A stretch of DNA of 45,174 bases from the IMG/VR virus record IMGVR_UViG_3300033155_000615, positions 1 to 45,174 of that record; one strand, written 5' to 3'. Position numbers and translations under genes: made by a program. Under the pieces are notes generated by a model, which saw only the letters and a list, made by a program, of their open reading frames with translations, had not been told where the DNA came from and searched no databases. The DNA comes from a virus. Below, in pieces: positions 32,376-38,438 of the stretch (position 1 is the stretch's first letter; every line of letters begins with the position of its first letter).

Positions 32376-32582
32376 ATGGCACTTGTTGATGTTACAAACG
32401 ATTTAACAGACGAACAGAAACTTGTGTTAAGCAACAAGTTAGAAGCCATTATGGCAAAGTACACAAAGATGGCTAGAGGCGATGACTTTGCCAAAGATTA
32501 TTTTACAGGCGTAGCTGATGGACTTAACCATGCTTTTAAATTAACAAATGAAATTGATGATGATTATAATAGTAAGGATTAA
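32376..32582 (+). CDS. small hypothetical protein
   Basis: A 68-residue helical protein with an acidic ending (NEIDDDYNSKD). TAAGGAG 11 bases upstream of the ATG supports it, and its TAA overlaps the ATG of the next gene (TAATG). It has LTDEQKLVLSNKLEAIMAKYTK near the start, a helix with amphipathic spacing. It is likely co-translated with the HD hydrolase that follows. Function unknown. Confidence 0.55.
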   Translation: MALVDVTNDLTDEQKLVLSNKLEAIMAKYTKMARGDDFAKDYFTGVADGLNHAFKLTNEIDDDYNSKD

Positions 32583-33037
32583 TGATGAGCACTAAGATAA
32601 AGTACGCAGGACTTGACAAGGCAATCCGCATTATGGCGGTAGCGTTTGACGGAAAGTTCGACAAGGGTGGAACTCCTTATGCCCTCCACTGCCTTCATGT
32701 TATGCGCGCCGTTGCACATCTAGGCACGGAAGCGATGATCGCTGCGGTACTTCATGACTTAATTGAGGACACGGATTGGACAGCGGAGATGCTTTTAGCC
32801 GAGGGCTTTGACCCTCGTACAGTTAGCATAATCGTATTGCTCAGCCATGCTGATAACGAACCATACATGGATTACATTATGCGGATTTCAGTATCTCTAA
32901 TTGCTCGCGCAATTAAGATGGCTGACTTGCGACACAACAGCGACATTCACAGGATGAAGGGCTTACGTCCAAAGGACCACGAGCGCATCGAGAAGTACCA
33001 CAAGGCCTACGCCTTCTTAAAAGAGGTTAAGGACTAA
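32582..33037 (+). CDS. SpoT/MESH1-like HD hydrolase, probable small alarmone hydrolase
   Basis: A 151-residue protein consisting of one HD domain. The residues that hold the Mn ion and water in SpoT/MESH1 (p)ppGpp hydrolases are in place: H36 in GTPYALHCLHV, H58-D59 and E62-D63 in LHDLIEDT, and D114 with N118 in IKMADLRHN. The size is close to MESH1 and bacterial small alarmone hydrolases, and no synthetase domain is attached. The predicted reaction removes the 3' diphosphate from (p)ppGpp, relieving the stringent response. HD proteins can have other substrates, so this is a strong but unproven call. It is in the early-type region, in line with membrane and helical proteins. Confidence 0.82.
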   Translation: MMSTKIKYAGLDKAIRIMAVAFDGKFDKGGTPYALHCLHVMRAVAHLGTEAMIAAVLHDLIEDTDWTAEMLLAEGFDPRTVSIIVLLSHADNEPYMDYIMRISVSLIARAIKMADLRHNSDIHRMKGLRPKDHERIEKYHKAYAFLKEVKD

Positions 33038-33279
33038 TGTCATCAGACTCAACATTCGATCCTACGAGGACATACGACGAACGATCGTATAATATCACAG
33101 GCGGCGCTCTCAATCAGATTGGCCAAGAAATGCTTGAGTTAAAGCAACAGCTTCTGGATGTCGAAAAAAATGCACTCCAGCTAGAACTCGAGGACCTCCG
33201 GCTTCGCGATAAGAACCCAGCGGTAAAAGATGCGTGGGACAAATACCAAACAGTATTAGGATTAATAAGGAAAGAATAA
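33037..33279 (+). CDS. small coiled-coil protein
   Basis: An 80-residue protein starting in TAATG with the HD gene. Residues about 24-58 are a Leu/Glu/Lys-rich coiled coil (IGQEMLELKQQLLDVEKNALQLELEDL), with short polar ends. Probably an oligomerising accessory protein. Its stop overlaps the next start. Coupling with the alarmone hydrolase suggests co-expression but not necessarily a shared complex. Confidence 0.6.
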   Translation: MSSDSTFDPTRTYDERSYNITGGALNQIGQEMLELKQQLLDVEKNALQLELEDLRLRDKNPAVKDAWDKYQTVLGLIRKE

Positions 33280-33923
33280 TGTCATTAAGTACTATTTTAA
33301 AAAGTTGTGGCGGTGTTAAAATCGAAACAAAAGAATCAAAAGATTGGACCGGCAAAACAGTATACTCCGACAGATTCATTAAGGTCGGGGATATTGTTGT
33401 ACCTGCTGATACGTTTATCGAAATTACTGCTACTGCAACCAAAGGCACTATTGCTAGAGTAATAGGCATTGAAGTTGACACGTACAAGGAAAAAACCAAG
33501 TACAACAATGCTAATCAGATTGTAACATATGGTGCCACACTTATATACAAAGTAGACGGGCGTAAACAAAAAGGCCGTATTCAATGTCAGTACACAAAAG
33601 CACTTGTCGGAAAACATCAAACCGAGTACCTCCGTAACGTTGAAGCACACAAGAAGGTAGAAGTTAAAAATCCTGTTAACAAGTACAAGCAGGAACTCCA
33701 AAAAGGCGATTGGGTCATTGGTGTTATGCCAGGTAAGATATTAGGAATTGGTCGTATTACACGTTGGACCAATCATAATGTGTGGGCAATTAGAGGAGAT
33801 GACCTTAAAGATAAATCTAAAGAATTTAAGTTCGACAGCATAACGCAAACATTCACCATGCCGAATGATGAGCATGTACAACTATTAACATTCGCCGCCC
33901 TTAAAGGATGGAAAGGAAAATAA
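33279..33923 (+). CDS. hypothetical protein
   Basis: A 214-residue, Lys-rich beta-type protein. I chose the ATG at 33279, after AAGGAAAG, over the in-frame codon at 33234 inside the previous gene. A strand-rich N-terminal half (about 30-100, with FIKVGDIVVPADTFIEITATATKGT) is followed by a basic centre, and a second beta unit, KGDWVIGVMPGKILGIGRITRWTN near 140-163, looks like an SH3-type or barrel fold. A nucleic-acid binding role is possible from the charge, but no family was recognised. Confidence 0.6.
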   Translation: MSLSTILKSCGGVKIETKESKDWTGKTVYSDRFIKVGDIVVPADTFIEITATATKGTIARVIGIEVDTYKEKTKYNNANQIVTYGATLIYKVDGRKQKGRIQCQYTKALVGKHQTEYLRNVEAHKKVEVKNPVNKYKQELQKGDWVIGVMPGKILGIGRITRWTNHNVWAIRGDDLKDKSKEFKFDSITQTFTMPNDEHVQLLTFAALKGWKGK

Positions 33924-33927
33924 GATT

Positions 33928-34326
33928 ATGCAGACTGGTAATAATGTAACAGGATCGAAGACAAGAGAGGAACACGAAGCAGAGGTCATGAAGTATGGAA
34001 TTAAAATGGTAGCCATTACTATTATGGTTGTCGTTGTTTCAATGGCATCCTGTTCAATGATGCCAGAATTTATTGATGCAGAGACAGCAAAAGTCGAAAC
34101 AGCAAAAACAAATGGCCAAGTCAAGATTTCGGCACAAAAGCATACAGCGGAAATGGCAAAGATAGCAGCCATTGAAAAACTTATTAAAGAACACAAAGTT
34201 GATCCTGTTGCTGCCCGTTGTGCCGTTGAAGGTTGGGACGACGTATTTTCAAAGGTGTGCATGGCTACTATAACCGGAGAAAAGAAAGAATCTGGTAAAG
34301 TATCAATTTCGATTAAGTCCAAATAA
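33928..34326 (+). CDS. membrane-anchored helical protein
   Basis: A 132-residue protein with one hydrophobic segment at about 25-42 (IKMVAITIMVVVVSMASC), followed by a long charged helix (about 50-95) and a short C-terminal domain with two Cys. The MASC sequence at the end of the segment resembles a lipobox, but the 24-residue polar leader makes a lipoprotein less likely than a plain anchor. A spanin-like or envelope role is possible from the topology, without sequence support. It is the last gene before the operator promoter at 34334. Confidence 0.55.
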   Translation: MQTGNNVTGSKTREEHEAEVMKYGIKMVAITIMVVVVSMASCSMMPEFIDAETAKVETAKTNGQVKISAQKHTAEMAKIAAIEKLIKEHKVDPVAARCAVEGWDDVFSKVCMATITGEKKESGKVSISIKSK

Positions 34327-34333
34327 CCTGATA

Positions 34334-34367
34334 AAAAGGTTGACCTTTTGGATAGTCCTGCTACAAT
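34334..34367 (+). promoter_or_regulatory. phage promoter with inverted-repeat operator over the -35 box
   Basis: AAAAGGT (34334-34340) and ACCTTTT (34343-34349) flank TG; TTGACC (34340-34345), a 16-base spacer and TACAAT (34362-34367) with TGC before it. A 44-base stretch around it is identical at all but one base to the promoter at 36324. Confidence 0.85.
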
Positions 34368-34401
34368 TAGTACATACTAATATAAGAAGGAGCACCGACT
34401 A

Positions 34402-34737
34402 ATGTCACAGAAACTTATTGATGCAGTACTAGAAGTTGAGAAGTACAAGCTGGCCTTACCTAGCTTAGAGGAAATGGTCGAGCAAGGTAACTTTTCAATG
34501 TACATTGCAGCCTCACTTATGATAAAGTACGATCCGGATAAAGATATGGTATCGTTTGAACCTAAGCCAATTGAAGATTACGAAAGCAAGATTATCAGAC
34601 GCGGGCAGTACTTGGTGTCGAAAATTTATGCTAAACACAAAAAAGGATGTCACTACTACGAGACAGCACTAAGTAACATTGAACAGTACGAAAGAATTCA
34701 CGGTCGTGATAGGAGCCGTCAGGCACAGATGCAATAA
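34402..34737 (+). CDS. hypothetical early-type protein
   Basis: A 111-residue soluble protein of helical character with a charged ending rich in Arg and Gln. Residues 12-40 (EKYKLALPSLEEMVEQGNFSMYIAASLM) and 63-95 are probably helices. AAGGAG 12 bases before the ATG and an operator-bearing promoter 35 bases upstream support early expression. It is followed by a 251-base untranslated region. No family recognised. Confidence 0.6.
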   Translation: MSQKLIDAVLEVEKYKLALPSLEEMVEQGNFSMYIAASLMIKYDPDKDMVSFEPKPIEDYESKIIRRGQYLVSKIYAKHKKGCHYYETALSNIEQYERIHGRDRSRQAQMQ

Positions 34738-34988
34738 GCTGATAAAGGCCTTTTAAACCATAAACTATAGAGATGATAAAAAGTAGTACCCCGGAACCCT
34801 TGTACGCTCTGCAAGGTCTACGGAAACCTTAATAAAGGAGTCATGCTATGAGTAATAGTATTAGAGCTTCCCCGGACTAAAAGTTAATAATTTAATACCA
34901 AGAGAATAGTAGGGATGACAATAGACCTATAGAGATTTACAATCCCACTTCAAGGGCCTCCGGGCCCTTGCAAGCTGAAGAGAATACC
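34738..34988 (+). other. structured intergenic region with a 10-codon mini-ORF
   Basis: No gene of normal size lies here. CCTTG/CAAGG (34798-34802, 34812-34816) and AAGGT/ACCTT (34813-34817, 34826-34830) are competing hairpins. AAAGGAG (34834-34840) precedes a 10-codon frame at 34848-34880 (MSNSIRASPD). A perfect stem CAAGGGCC/GGCCCTTG (34951-34970) without a T-run ends just before the next gene. CTATAGAGAT occurs twice (34765, 34927). It may be a structured leader, attenuator or small RNA. No tRNA or known RNA family was recognised. Confidence 0.5.
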
Positions 34989-35246
34989 ATGACAGACTTT
35001 ACAGCAGAAGATACATTCGAAGCCCTTAAGAGAGTTCCTCTCGATATTGATCTTGTTAACGAAAGCTCTTTTGAAGTTGAAGGAGTTGACTTTGGTGACT
35101 ACCCAGATTTCTGTGACGCTTTTATCGGGTATGCAGAATTTAACGATGGTACGGTTGTACCCGAAGAGCAAATGGATGAGCTCAATGAAAAATGTGAAGA
35201 TATGATTAATCAAATAGCAGTCGAAAGTCTTTACCAATTCTCCTAG
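34989..35246 (+). CDS. small acidic protein
   Basis: An 85-residue, strongly acidic protein (about a quarter Asp plus Glu) with two probable helices, one near the start (TAEDTFEALKRVP) and one near the end (EEQMDELNEKCEDMINQIAVESL). It could be a DNA mimic, a common type of phage inhibitor, though that rests only on charge and size. I chose the ATG at 34989, after GAAGAG, rather than an in-frame TTG inside the hairpin. Its own leader is the structured region upstream. Confidence 0.6.
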   Translation: MTDFTAEDTFEALKRVPLDIDLVNESSFEVEGVDFGDYPDFCDAFIGYAEFNDGTVVPEEQMDELNEKCEDMINQIAVESLYQFS

Positions 35247-35272
35247 CACCTCCCGCTTTGGTCTAATTGACA

Positions 35273-35302
35273 TTGCATCTTTTGTATTACCTGTGTTACT
35301 AT
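35273..35302 (+). promoter_or_regulatory. possible promoter of clpP
   Basis: TTGCAT (35273-35278), an 18-base spacer and TACTAT (35297-35302) with TGT before it. TTGACA at 35267 is a better -35 box but is too far away. The clpP ATG follows 25 bases later, with AAGAGGA between. Confidence 0.45.
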
Positions 35303-35327
35303 GTGTTCTTAATTAAGAGGACTCAGC

Positions 35328-35912
35328 ATGACAACATTGGTACCAGTAGTAATAGAAAAGACCCCAAACGGTGAACGCAGTTACGACATTTACAGTCGGT
35401 TGCTTAAAGAACGAATCATTATGCTAAACGGCGTAGTAGATGAGAATAGCTGTAACAGCATTATCGCTCAAATGTTATATTTGGAAAGCGACAACCCAGA
35501 TTCAGAAATCCTATTTTACATCAACAGCCCAGGCGGTTCAGTAACTGACGGCATGGCTGTAATTGATACCATGAACTTCATCAAATGTGATATACGAACT
35601 ATTGTTGCTGGCCAGGCTTGCAGCATGGGGTCATTGTTAGCAGCAAGCGGTACCAAAGGTAAGCGCATGATGTTGAAGCACGGTACACACATGATACACC
35701 AAGTCCTAGCTGGTTACAAAGGTCAGGCGTCCGATTTGGAAATTCACACTAACGAAACATTGCGCTGGAAGAAAGCATTAAACGATGTGTATGTTACTGT
35801 CACCGGTAAGCCGTACACAACAATCGAAAAAGATACAGACCGCGATAATTTTATGACCTCAGAAGAATCTGTAGCATATGGTTTAGCTGACGAGGTTATC
35901 CTTAAGAGATAA
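35328..35912 (+). CDS. clpP: ClpP, serine peptidase of the Clp protease
   Basis: A 194-residue ClpP of normal mature length. The catalytic triad is complete: S99 in GQACSMGSLL, H124 in HMIHQVLAG and D173 in TDRDNF. INSPGGSVTDG (65-75) is the oxyanion-loop motif, and the C-terminal SVAYGLADEVI is standard. ClpP forms a barrel that needs a docked ClpX- or ClpA-type unfoldase, and the phage supplies a clpX with an intact IGF loop at 7718. ClpP without ClpX is common in phages as a prohead-type protease, but presence of all three Clp genes favours regulated proteolysis here. It has its own promoter and AAGAGGA leader. A second promoter follows its stop. Confidence 0.95.
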   Translation: MTTLVPVVIEKTPNGERSYDIYSRLLKERIIMLNGVVDENSCNSIIAQMLYLESDNPDSEILFYINSPGGSVTDGMAVIDTMNFIKCDIRTIVAGQACSMGSLLAASGTKGKRMMLKHGTHMIHQVLAGYKGQASDLEIHTNETLRWKKALNDVYVTVTGKPYTTIEKDTDRDNFMTSEESVAYGLADEVILKR

Positions 35913-35933
35913 CAGTTTCGGCAAAACTGACTA

Positions 35934-35962
35934 TTGACAGATTACGGGAATGACTGTACAAT
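35934..35962 (+). promoter_or_regulatory. sigma70 promoter of the small HTH gene
   Basis: TTGACA (35934-35939), a 17-base spacer and TACAAT (35957-35962). It is close to consensus and lies 61 bases before the ATG at 36024. It lacks the inverted repeat of the operator-type promoters. Confidence 0.85.
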
Positions 35963-36023
35963 CCGTCGTATACATTGTGAAGAGTAAGACCTTTTCAATG
36001 GAACATTTAGAGGAAATATAAAA

Positions 36024-36251
36024 ATGTCATATTATAAAGTAAAGGGCCAAGCAAGATTCTTGGAAAACCATTTACGCGGAACAGGCCGTACGCTTACAGC
36101 TTCTCAAGCAGCAAAGCAATACGGTATCTTGAATTTAACTGCTCGCGTCTTTGACTTACGTAACTTAGGCTTAAACGTTAAAGTTGCTGGCGGCAAGTAT
36201 TCAATCTCATCACGTGATGTTGTAGGTAGCCGCGCTAAAGTACTTGGTTAA
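36024..36251 (+). CDS. small helix-turn-helix protein, candidate regulator
   Basis: A 75-residue basic protein. LTASQAAKQYGILNLTARVFDLRNLGL at about residues 24-50 fits the compact phage HTH_39-type domain, in which a Gln-Ala-Ala-like turn precedes the recognition helix with Ala-Arg-x-x-x-Leu-Arg. The rest is a short C-terminal wing (VKVAGGKYSISS). It would bind DNA as a small transcription factor. It has its own strong promoter with a 60-base leader and a terminator 36 bases after its stop, so it is a single-gene unit. Whether it binds the AAAAGGT-type operators is not known. Confidence 0.7.
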   Translation: MSYYKVKGQARFLENHLRGTGRTLTASQAAKQYGILNLTARVFDLRNLGLNVKVAGGKYSISSRDVVGSRAKVLG

Positions 36252-36287
36252 TATACCCTGGTAGAATAAGCGTATAAGGAAGTACAC

Positions 36288-36313
36288 AAAGCCCGCGTTG
36301 TGCGGGCTTTTTT
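36288..36313 (+). terminator. rho-independent terminator
   Basis: AAAGCCCGC (36288-36296) and GCGGGCTTT (36302-36310) form a nine-base stem around GTTGT, with three more T after it (36311-36313). It closes the HTH unit just before the next operator promoter. Confidence 0.92.
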
Positions 36314-36323
36314 GTGGCTGCAA

Positions 36324-36357
36324 AAAAGGTTGACCTTTTGGGTAGTCCTGCTACAAT
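36324..36357 (+). promoter_or_regulatory. phage promoter with inverted-repeat operator over the -35 box
   Basis: AAAAGGT (36324-36330) and ACCTTTT (36333-36339) around TG, -35 TTGACC (36330-36335), a 16-base spacer and TACAAT (36352-36357). Nearly identical over 44 bases to the promoter at 34334. Confidence 0.85.
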
Positions 36358-36387
36358 TAGTACATAATTTATTGCGAGGTTTTGATT

Positions 36388-36639
36388 ATGATTGAATATG
36401 TTGATTTTATGGGTGTTCCGATTAATGTTGGTGATCATGTATATCGTAACGAAAAACTTCATAAGGTGTTGGCACTATCAAAACCTGACCAATACAATTC
36501 TATCCGGATTAAAGTAGATCTTATCTATCCTAGTACATGGTTAAAACCACAGATACATCGTGCCAGAGAGTTTGTACTAATTTCCCCTTTGCAGATGACA
36601 GCATTTTTAATAACACACAAAATACCAAGTAAAGCGTAG
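36388..36639 (+). CDS. small hypothetical early-type protein
   Basis: An 83-residue protein with a beta-rich start (VDFMGVPINVGDHVYRNEKLHKVLAL) that has the layout of a small KOW/SH3-like barrel, and a C-terminal half with PQIHRAREFVLISPLQM. ATG 36388 is used, with GAGG nine bases before it. It has an operator-type promoter directly upstream and no gene after it for 263 bases, so it stands alone. No function assigned. Confidence 0.6.
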   Translation: MIEYVDFMGVPINVGDHVYRNEKLHKVLALSKPDQYNSIRIKVDLIYPSTWLKPQIHRAREFVLISPLQMTAFLITHKIPSKA

Positions 36640-36646
36640 GCGGTTT

Positions 36647-36724
36647 GCTAAGTCATTGATCTATATAGAGTTATAGGCTCCCAGTTATGTATCACTAAAA
36701 CTGCTAAGTCATTGATTTATATAG
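36647..36724 (+). repeat. two copies of the TAAGTCATTGATTTATATAG repeat
   Basis: GCTAAGTCATTGATCTATATAG (36647-36668) and GCTAAGTCATTGATTTATATAG (36703-36724), 56 bases apart, in the 263-base gap after the small gene. They match the pair at 29315-29372. The gap also holds a promoter at 36834 and a late box at 36891; the remaining 36725-36833 shows nothing I can name. Confidence 0.88.
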
Positions 36725-36833
36725 TAAAAGTGGGAAAAACTTTGCATGTAATCTTTAAATGTGCGTCAATACACACTAGAACGCTTAAAACCACCTGTTT
36801 AGCACCTATTAGGAAATAAATCAAGCAATTTGG

Positions 36834-36861
36834 TAGACCTTTTGGGCTAAGGTGCTATAAT
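36834..36861 (+). promoter_or_regulatory. phage promoter of the shared family, operator arm degraded
   Basis: TAGACC (36834-36839), a 16-base spacer and TGCTATAAT with TATAAT at 36856-36861, followed by TAGTACATA as in the promoters at 34334 and 36324. Only GGT/ACC of the inverted repeat remains. Confidence 0.75.
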
Positions 36862-36890
36862 TAGTACATATTAGATAGAAGGCAACCGGA

Positions 36891-36897
36891 ATAAATA
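36891..36897 (+). promoter_or_regulatory. T4-type late promoter box (ATAAATA)
   Basis: GGAATAAATACTG with the ATG of the next gene five bases on. This gene therefore appears to have both an early-type and a late promoter, the latter with no room for a leader. Confidence 0.5.
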
Positions 36898-36902
36898 CTG
36901 TT

Positions 36903-37106
36903 ATGAAAACCTTTACAGCCAGAGTATATGTACGCAACGGCAACGCCCGTGTACCACATACCGTCCAATTCAACGCACAATCCAGCTTTGCAGCTCAACA
37001 GATGTGCGCGGCACAATATGGATCTGCTAACGTAATTACAGTTCCAACTGAAGTTAAAGGATCAGCAGCTTCTAACTCCGCACCGTGGATGATCAAAATC
37101 GGTTAA
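36903..37106 (+). CDS. small hypothetical protein with two promoters
   Basis: A 67-residue basic protein with an N-terminal strand (TFTARVYVRNGNARVPHTVQFNA) and a Gln/Ala-rich helix (SSFAAQQMCAAQYGSANVI), ending in APWMIKIG. The fold looks like a small alpha/beta domain. Both a shared-family early-type promoter (36834) and a late box (36891) lie upstream, so it may be made throughout infection. No family recognised. Confidence 0.6.
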   Translation: MKTFTARVYVRNGNARVPHTVQFNAQSSFAAQQMCAAQYGSANVITVPTEVKGSAASNSAPWMIKIG

Positions 37107-37124
37107 ATCGAAATATTATTTCGG

Positions 37125-37153
37125 TTGACTATTCTAAAACAAGACCCTATACT
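37125..37153 (+). promoter_or_regulatory. sigma70 promoter
   Basis: TTGACT (37125-37130), a 17-base spacer and TATACT (37148-37153), 32 bases before the ATG at 37186 with GAGGA between. No inverted repeat over the -35 box. Confidence 0.85.
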
Positions 37154-37185
37154 TAACACTTCAACCAATGGTTAGCGAGGATATT

Positions 37186-37404
37186 ATGAATATTCGGACA
37201 AGCAAAGAAGTACAAGACATTCATACTGCTGAGATCGAAAGATCCTTAGACCAGGTCGCAAAAGTCTGGGAAAGCAACGAAGTATTATCTGTTGATGATA
37301 TGTGCAAGCATCTCGAAGCAGTAATTGACGTAATGGATGGCAAGTCCGATTTCAACCAATTCGTAGAATCATCTAACCTCACTAGCCATGTACGGCTAAA
37401 CTAA
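37186..37404 (+). CDS. small hypothetical protein
   Basis: A 72-residue helical, acidic protein (NIRTSKEVQDIHTAEIERSLDQV, then SVDDMCKHLEAVIDVMDG). ATG 37186 with AGCGAGGA just before it is preferred to the in-frame codon at 37168. A good host-type promoter precedes it. Probably interacts with protein partners; no family recognised. Confidence 0.6.
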   Translation: MNIRTSKEVQDIHTAEIERSLDQVAKVWESNEVLSVDDMCKHLEAVIDVMDGKSDFNQFVESSNLTSHVRLN

Positions 37405-37438
37405 ACCTTAATAACTGATCCTGAGGAGGATTAAACAT

Positions 37439-37825
37439 ATGAGTAAAGAGAAAACCTTCACAATCGTAGGTACTGCGATTAACAAAAATGGTACTATCAA
37501 GGTACGTTGGGCGAATGACCTCGTCTCACGCATTAAGATCCTTGACAAGGCCGAGTGTACCGACATTGATCTTATTGAACTGCCAAAAGGAATGACTAAG
37601 TTAAAAGCAGCTCAATATTTCATGGACAACAGGGCTAACCTAACGGGCGCACAGAAAGAAATTCTTGAAGTTAAGATTTCTGAAAAGTCACGTAACGTGA
37701 AACGCGCTAACATGAAGACCACGTTGACCAAGAACGTTAAAACTCGTATCAAAGAAAACAAACCAACCGACCCTCGTGTCGAAACTTTTGTTAAGAAAGC
37801 AACCAAGGTTGCAACTACCGGGTAA
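37439..37825 (+). CDS. Lys-rich hypothetical protein
   Basis: A 128-residue basic protein. An N-terminal beta domain (KTFTIVGTAINKNGTIKVRWANDLVSRIKIL) is followed by a helical stretch and a Lys/Thr-rich tail (about 80-125), so nucleic-acid binding is plausible. GAGGAGG 10 bases upstream is one of the strongest ribosome sites in the window. The stop overlaps the next start (TAATG), coupling it to the very acidic protein that follows. Confidence 0.6.
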   Translation: MSKEKTFTIVGTAINKNGTIKVRWANDLVSRIKILDKAECTDIDLIELPKGMTKLKAAQYFMDNRANLTGAQKEILEVKISEKSRNVKRANMKTTLTKNVKTRIKENKPTDPRVETFVKKATKVATTG

Positions 37826-38121
37826 TGTTCGAAGACCTAGAACCAACCGTTCATCACGCGATCATGAAAATCTTATCGGCCATCTACGAAACTGGAATGG
37901 TTGATACTGTTGACATGAGCGACGTGTTGCGGTTGTTTGGAGTACCGGGCGATCCGGACCAAGTAACTGTATTCTCATTCAATGACCCAGACTGGATCAC
38001 TGCATATGATAACTTCCTAGAGGACCCCGAAACTCCAATTAGTGAAAAAAGCAATACCGACGAAGAATCATTTGACGAATGGGATCTTGGCGATCTGAGT
38101 TCGGATAGAAAGTTACACTAG
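37825..38121 (+). CDS. acidic hypothetical protein
   Basis: A 98-residue acidic protein paired by TAATG overlap with the basic protein upstream. It contains VHHAIMKILSAIYETGMVDTVDMSDVLRLFGV near the start, a helical region, and an Asp/Glu-rich end (DEESFDEWDLGDLSSDRKLH). A basic-acidic gene pair of this kind may form a complex. No family recognised; a DNA-mimic or inhibitor function is possible only from charge. Confidence 0.6.
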   Translation: MFEDLEPTVHHAIMKILSAIYETGMVDTVDMSDVLRLFGVPGDPDQVTVFSFNDPDWITAYDNFLEDPETPISEKSNTDEESFDEWDLGDLSSDRKLH

Positions 38122-38135
38122 TCACCCCCCACACA

Positions 38136-38142
38136 ATAAATA
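38136..38142 (+). promoter_or_regulatory. T4-type late promoter box (ATAAATA)
   Basis: ACAATAAATATATGG: only one base separates the box from the ATG at 38144. A transcript starting about six bases after the box would begin inside the gene, so either the start site is unusual or translation starts further downstream. Confidence 0.5.
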
Positions 38143-38143
38143 T

Positions 38144-38419
38144 ATGGAACGAATAAAAAACGCTTTAGTGCGGAGTTGGCAACATGATCATATCGCATTT
38201 CTATTTGAAATGATTGGTATGTTATTTACAATTGCTGGTTCATTGCTATTAGCACTCACAGCGAAAGATCCAAACATGCTACTCGTTTACCCATTGTTTT
38301 TAGTTGGGGCATCAACGGGCTTGTTTGCTTACTACCGTAGAGAAATGGTATGGACTATTTTGTTAACTGCATATTTTGTAGTCATTAACATCGTAGGCTT
38401 TTTCATAGCTCTAGGTTAA
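38144..38419 (+). CDS. small integral membrane protein
   Basis: A 91-residue protein with three hydrophobic segments at about 19-38 (FLFEMIGMLFTIAGSLLLAL), 46-62 (MLLVYPLFLVGASTGLFAYY) and 68-90 (MVWTILLTAYFVVINIVGFFIAL), joined by short loops with charged residues. The N-terminal RIKNALVRSWQHDH segment is probably cytoplasmic. It lies directly before groES. The size and topology fit a small transporter-like or membrane-stress protein, but I recognise no signature. Confidence 0.65.
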   Translation: MERIKNALVRSWQHDHIAFLFEMIGMLFTIAGSLLLALTAKDPNMLLVYPLFLVGASTGLFAYYRREMVWTILLTAYFVVINIVGFFIALG

Positions 38420-38438
38420 GAATACAATAGGAAAAAAC

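Noticed and set aside
34951-34970. Perfect stem CAAGGGCC/GGCCCTTG as a terminator
   Set aside because: No T-run follows and a gene starts 19 bases later, so it is more likely a leader structure.
34738-34988. Possible tRNA or known structured RNA in this gap
   Set aside because: No acceptor stem with CCA-compatible end, no GTTCGAATC-type T loop, and no recognisable family; kept as an unknown structured region.
29315-36724. Repeats at 29315, 29353, 36647 and 36703 as a CRISPR array
   Set aside because: Only four short copies in two regions 7 kb apart with unequal spacing and no palindromic ends; not an array.
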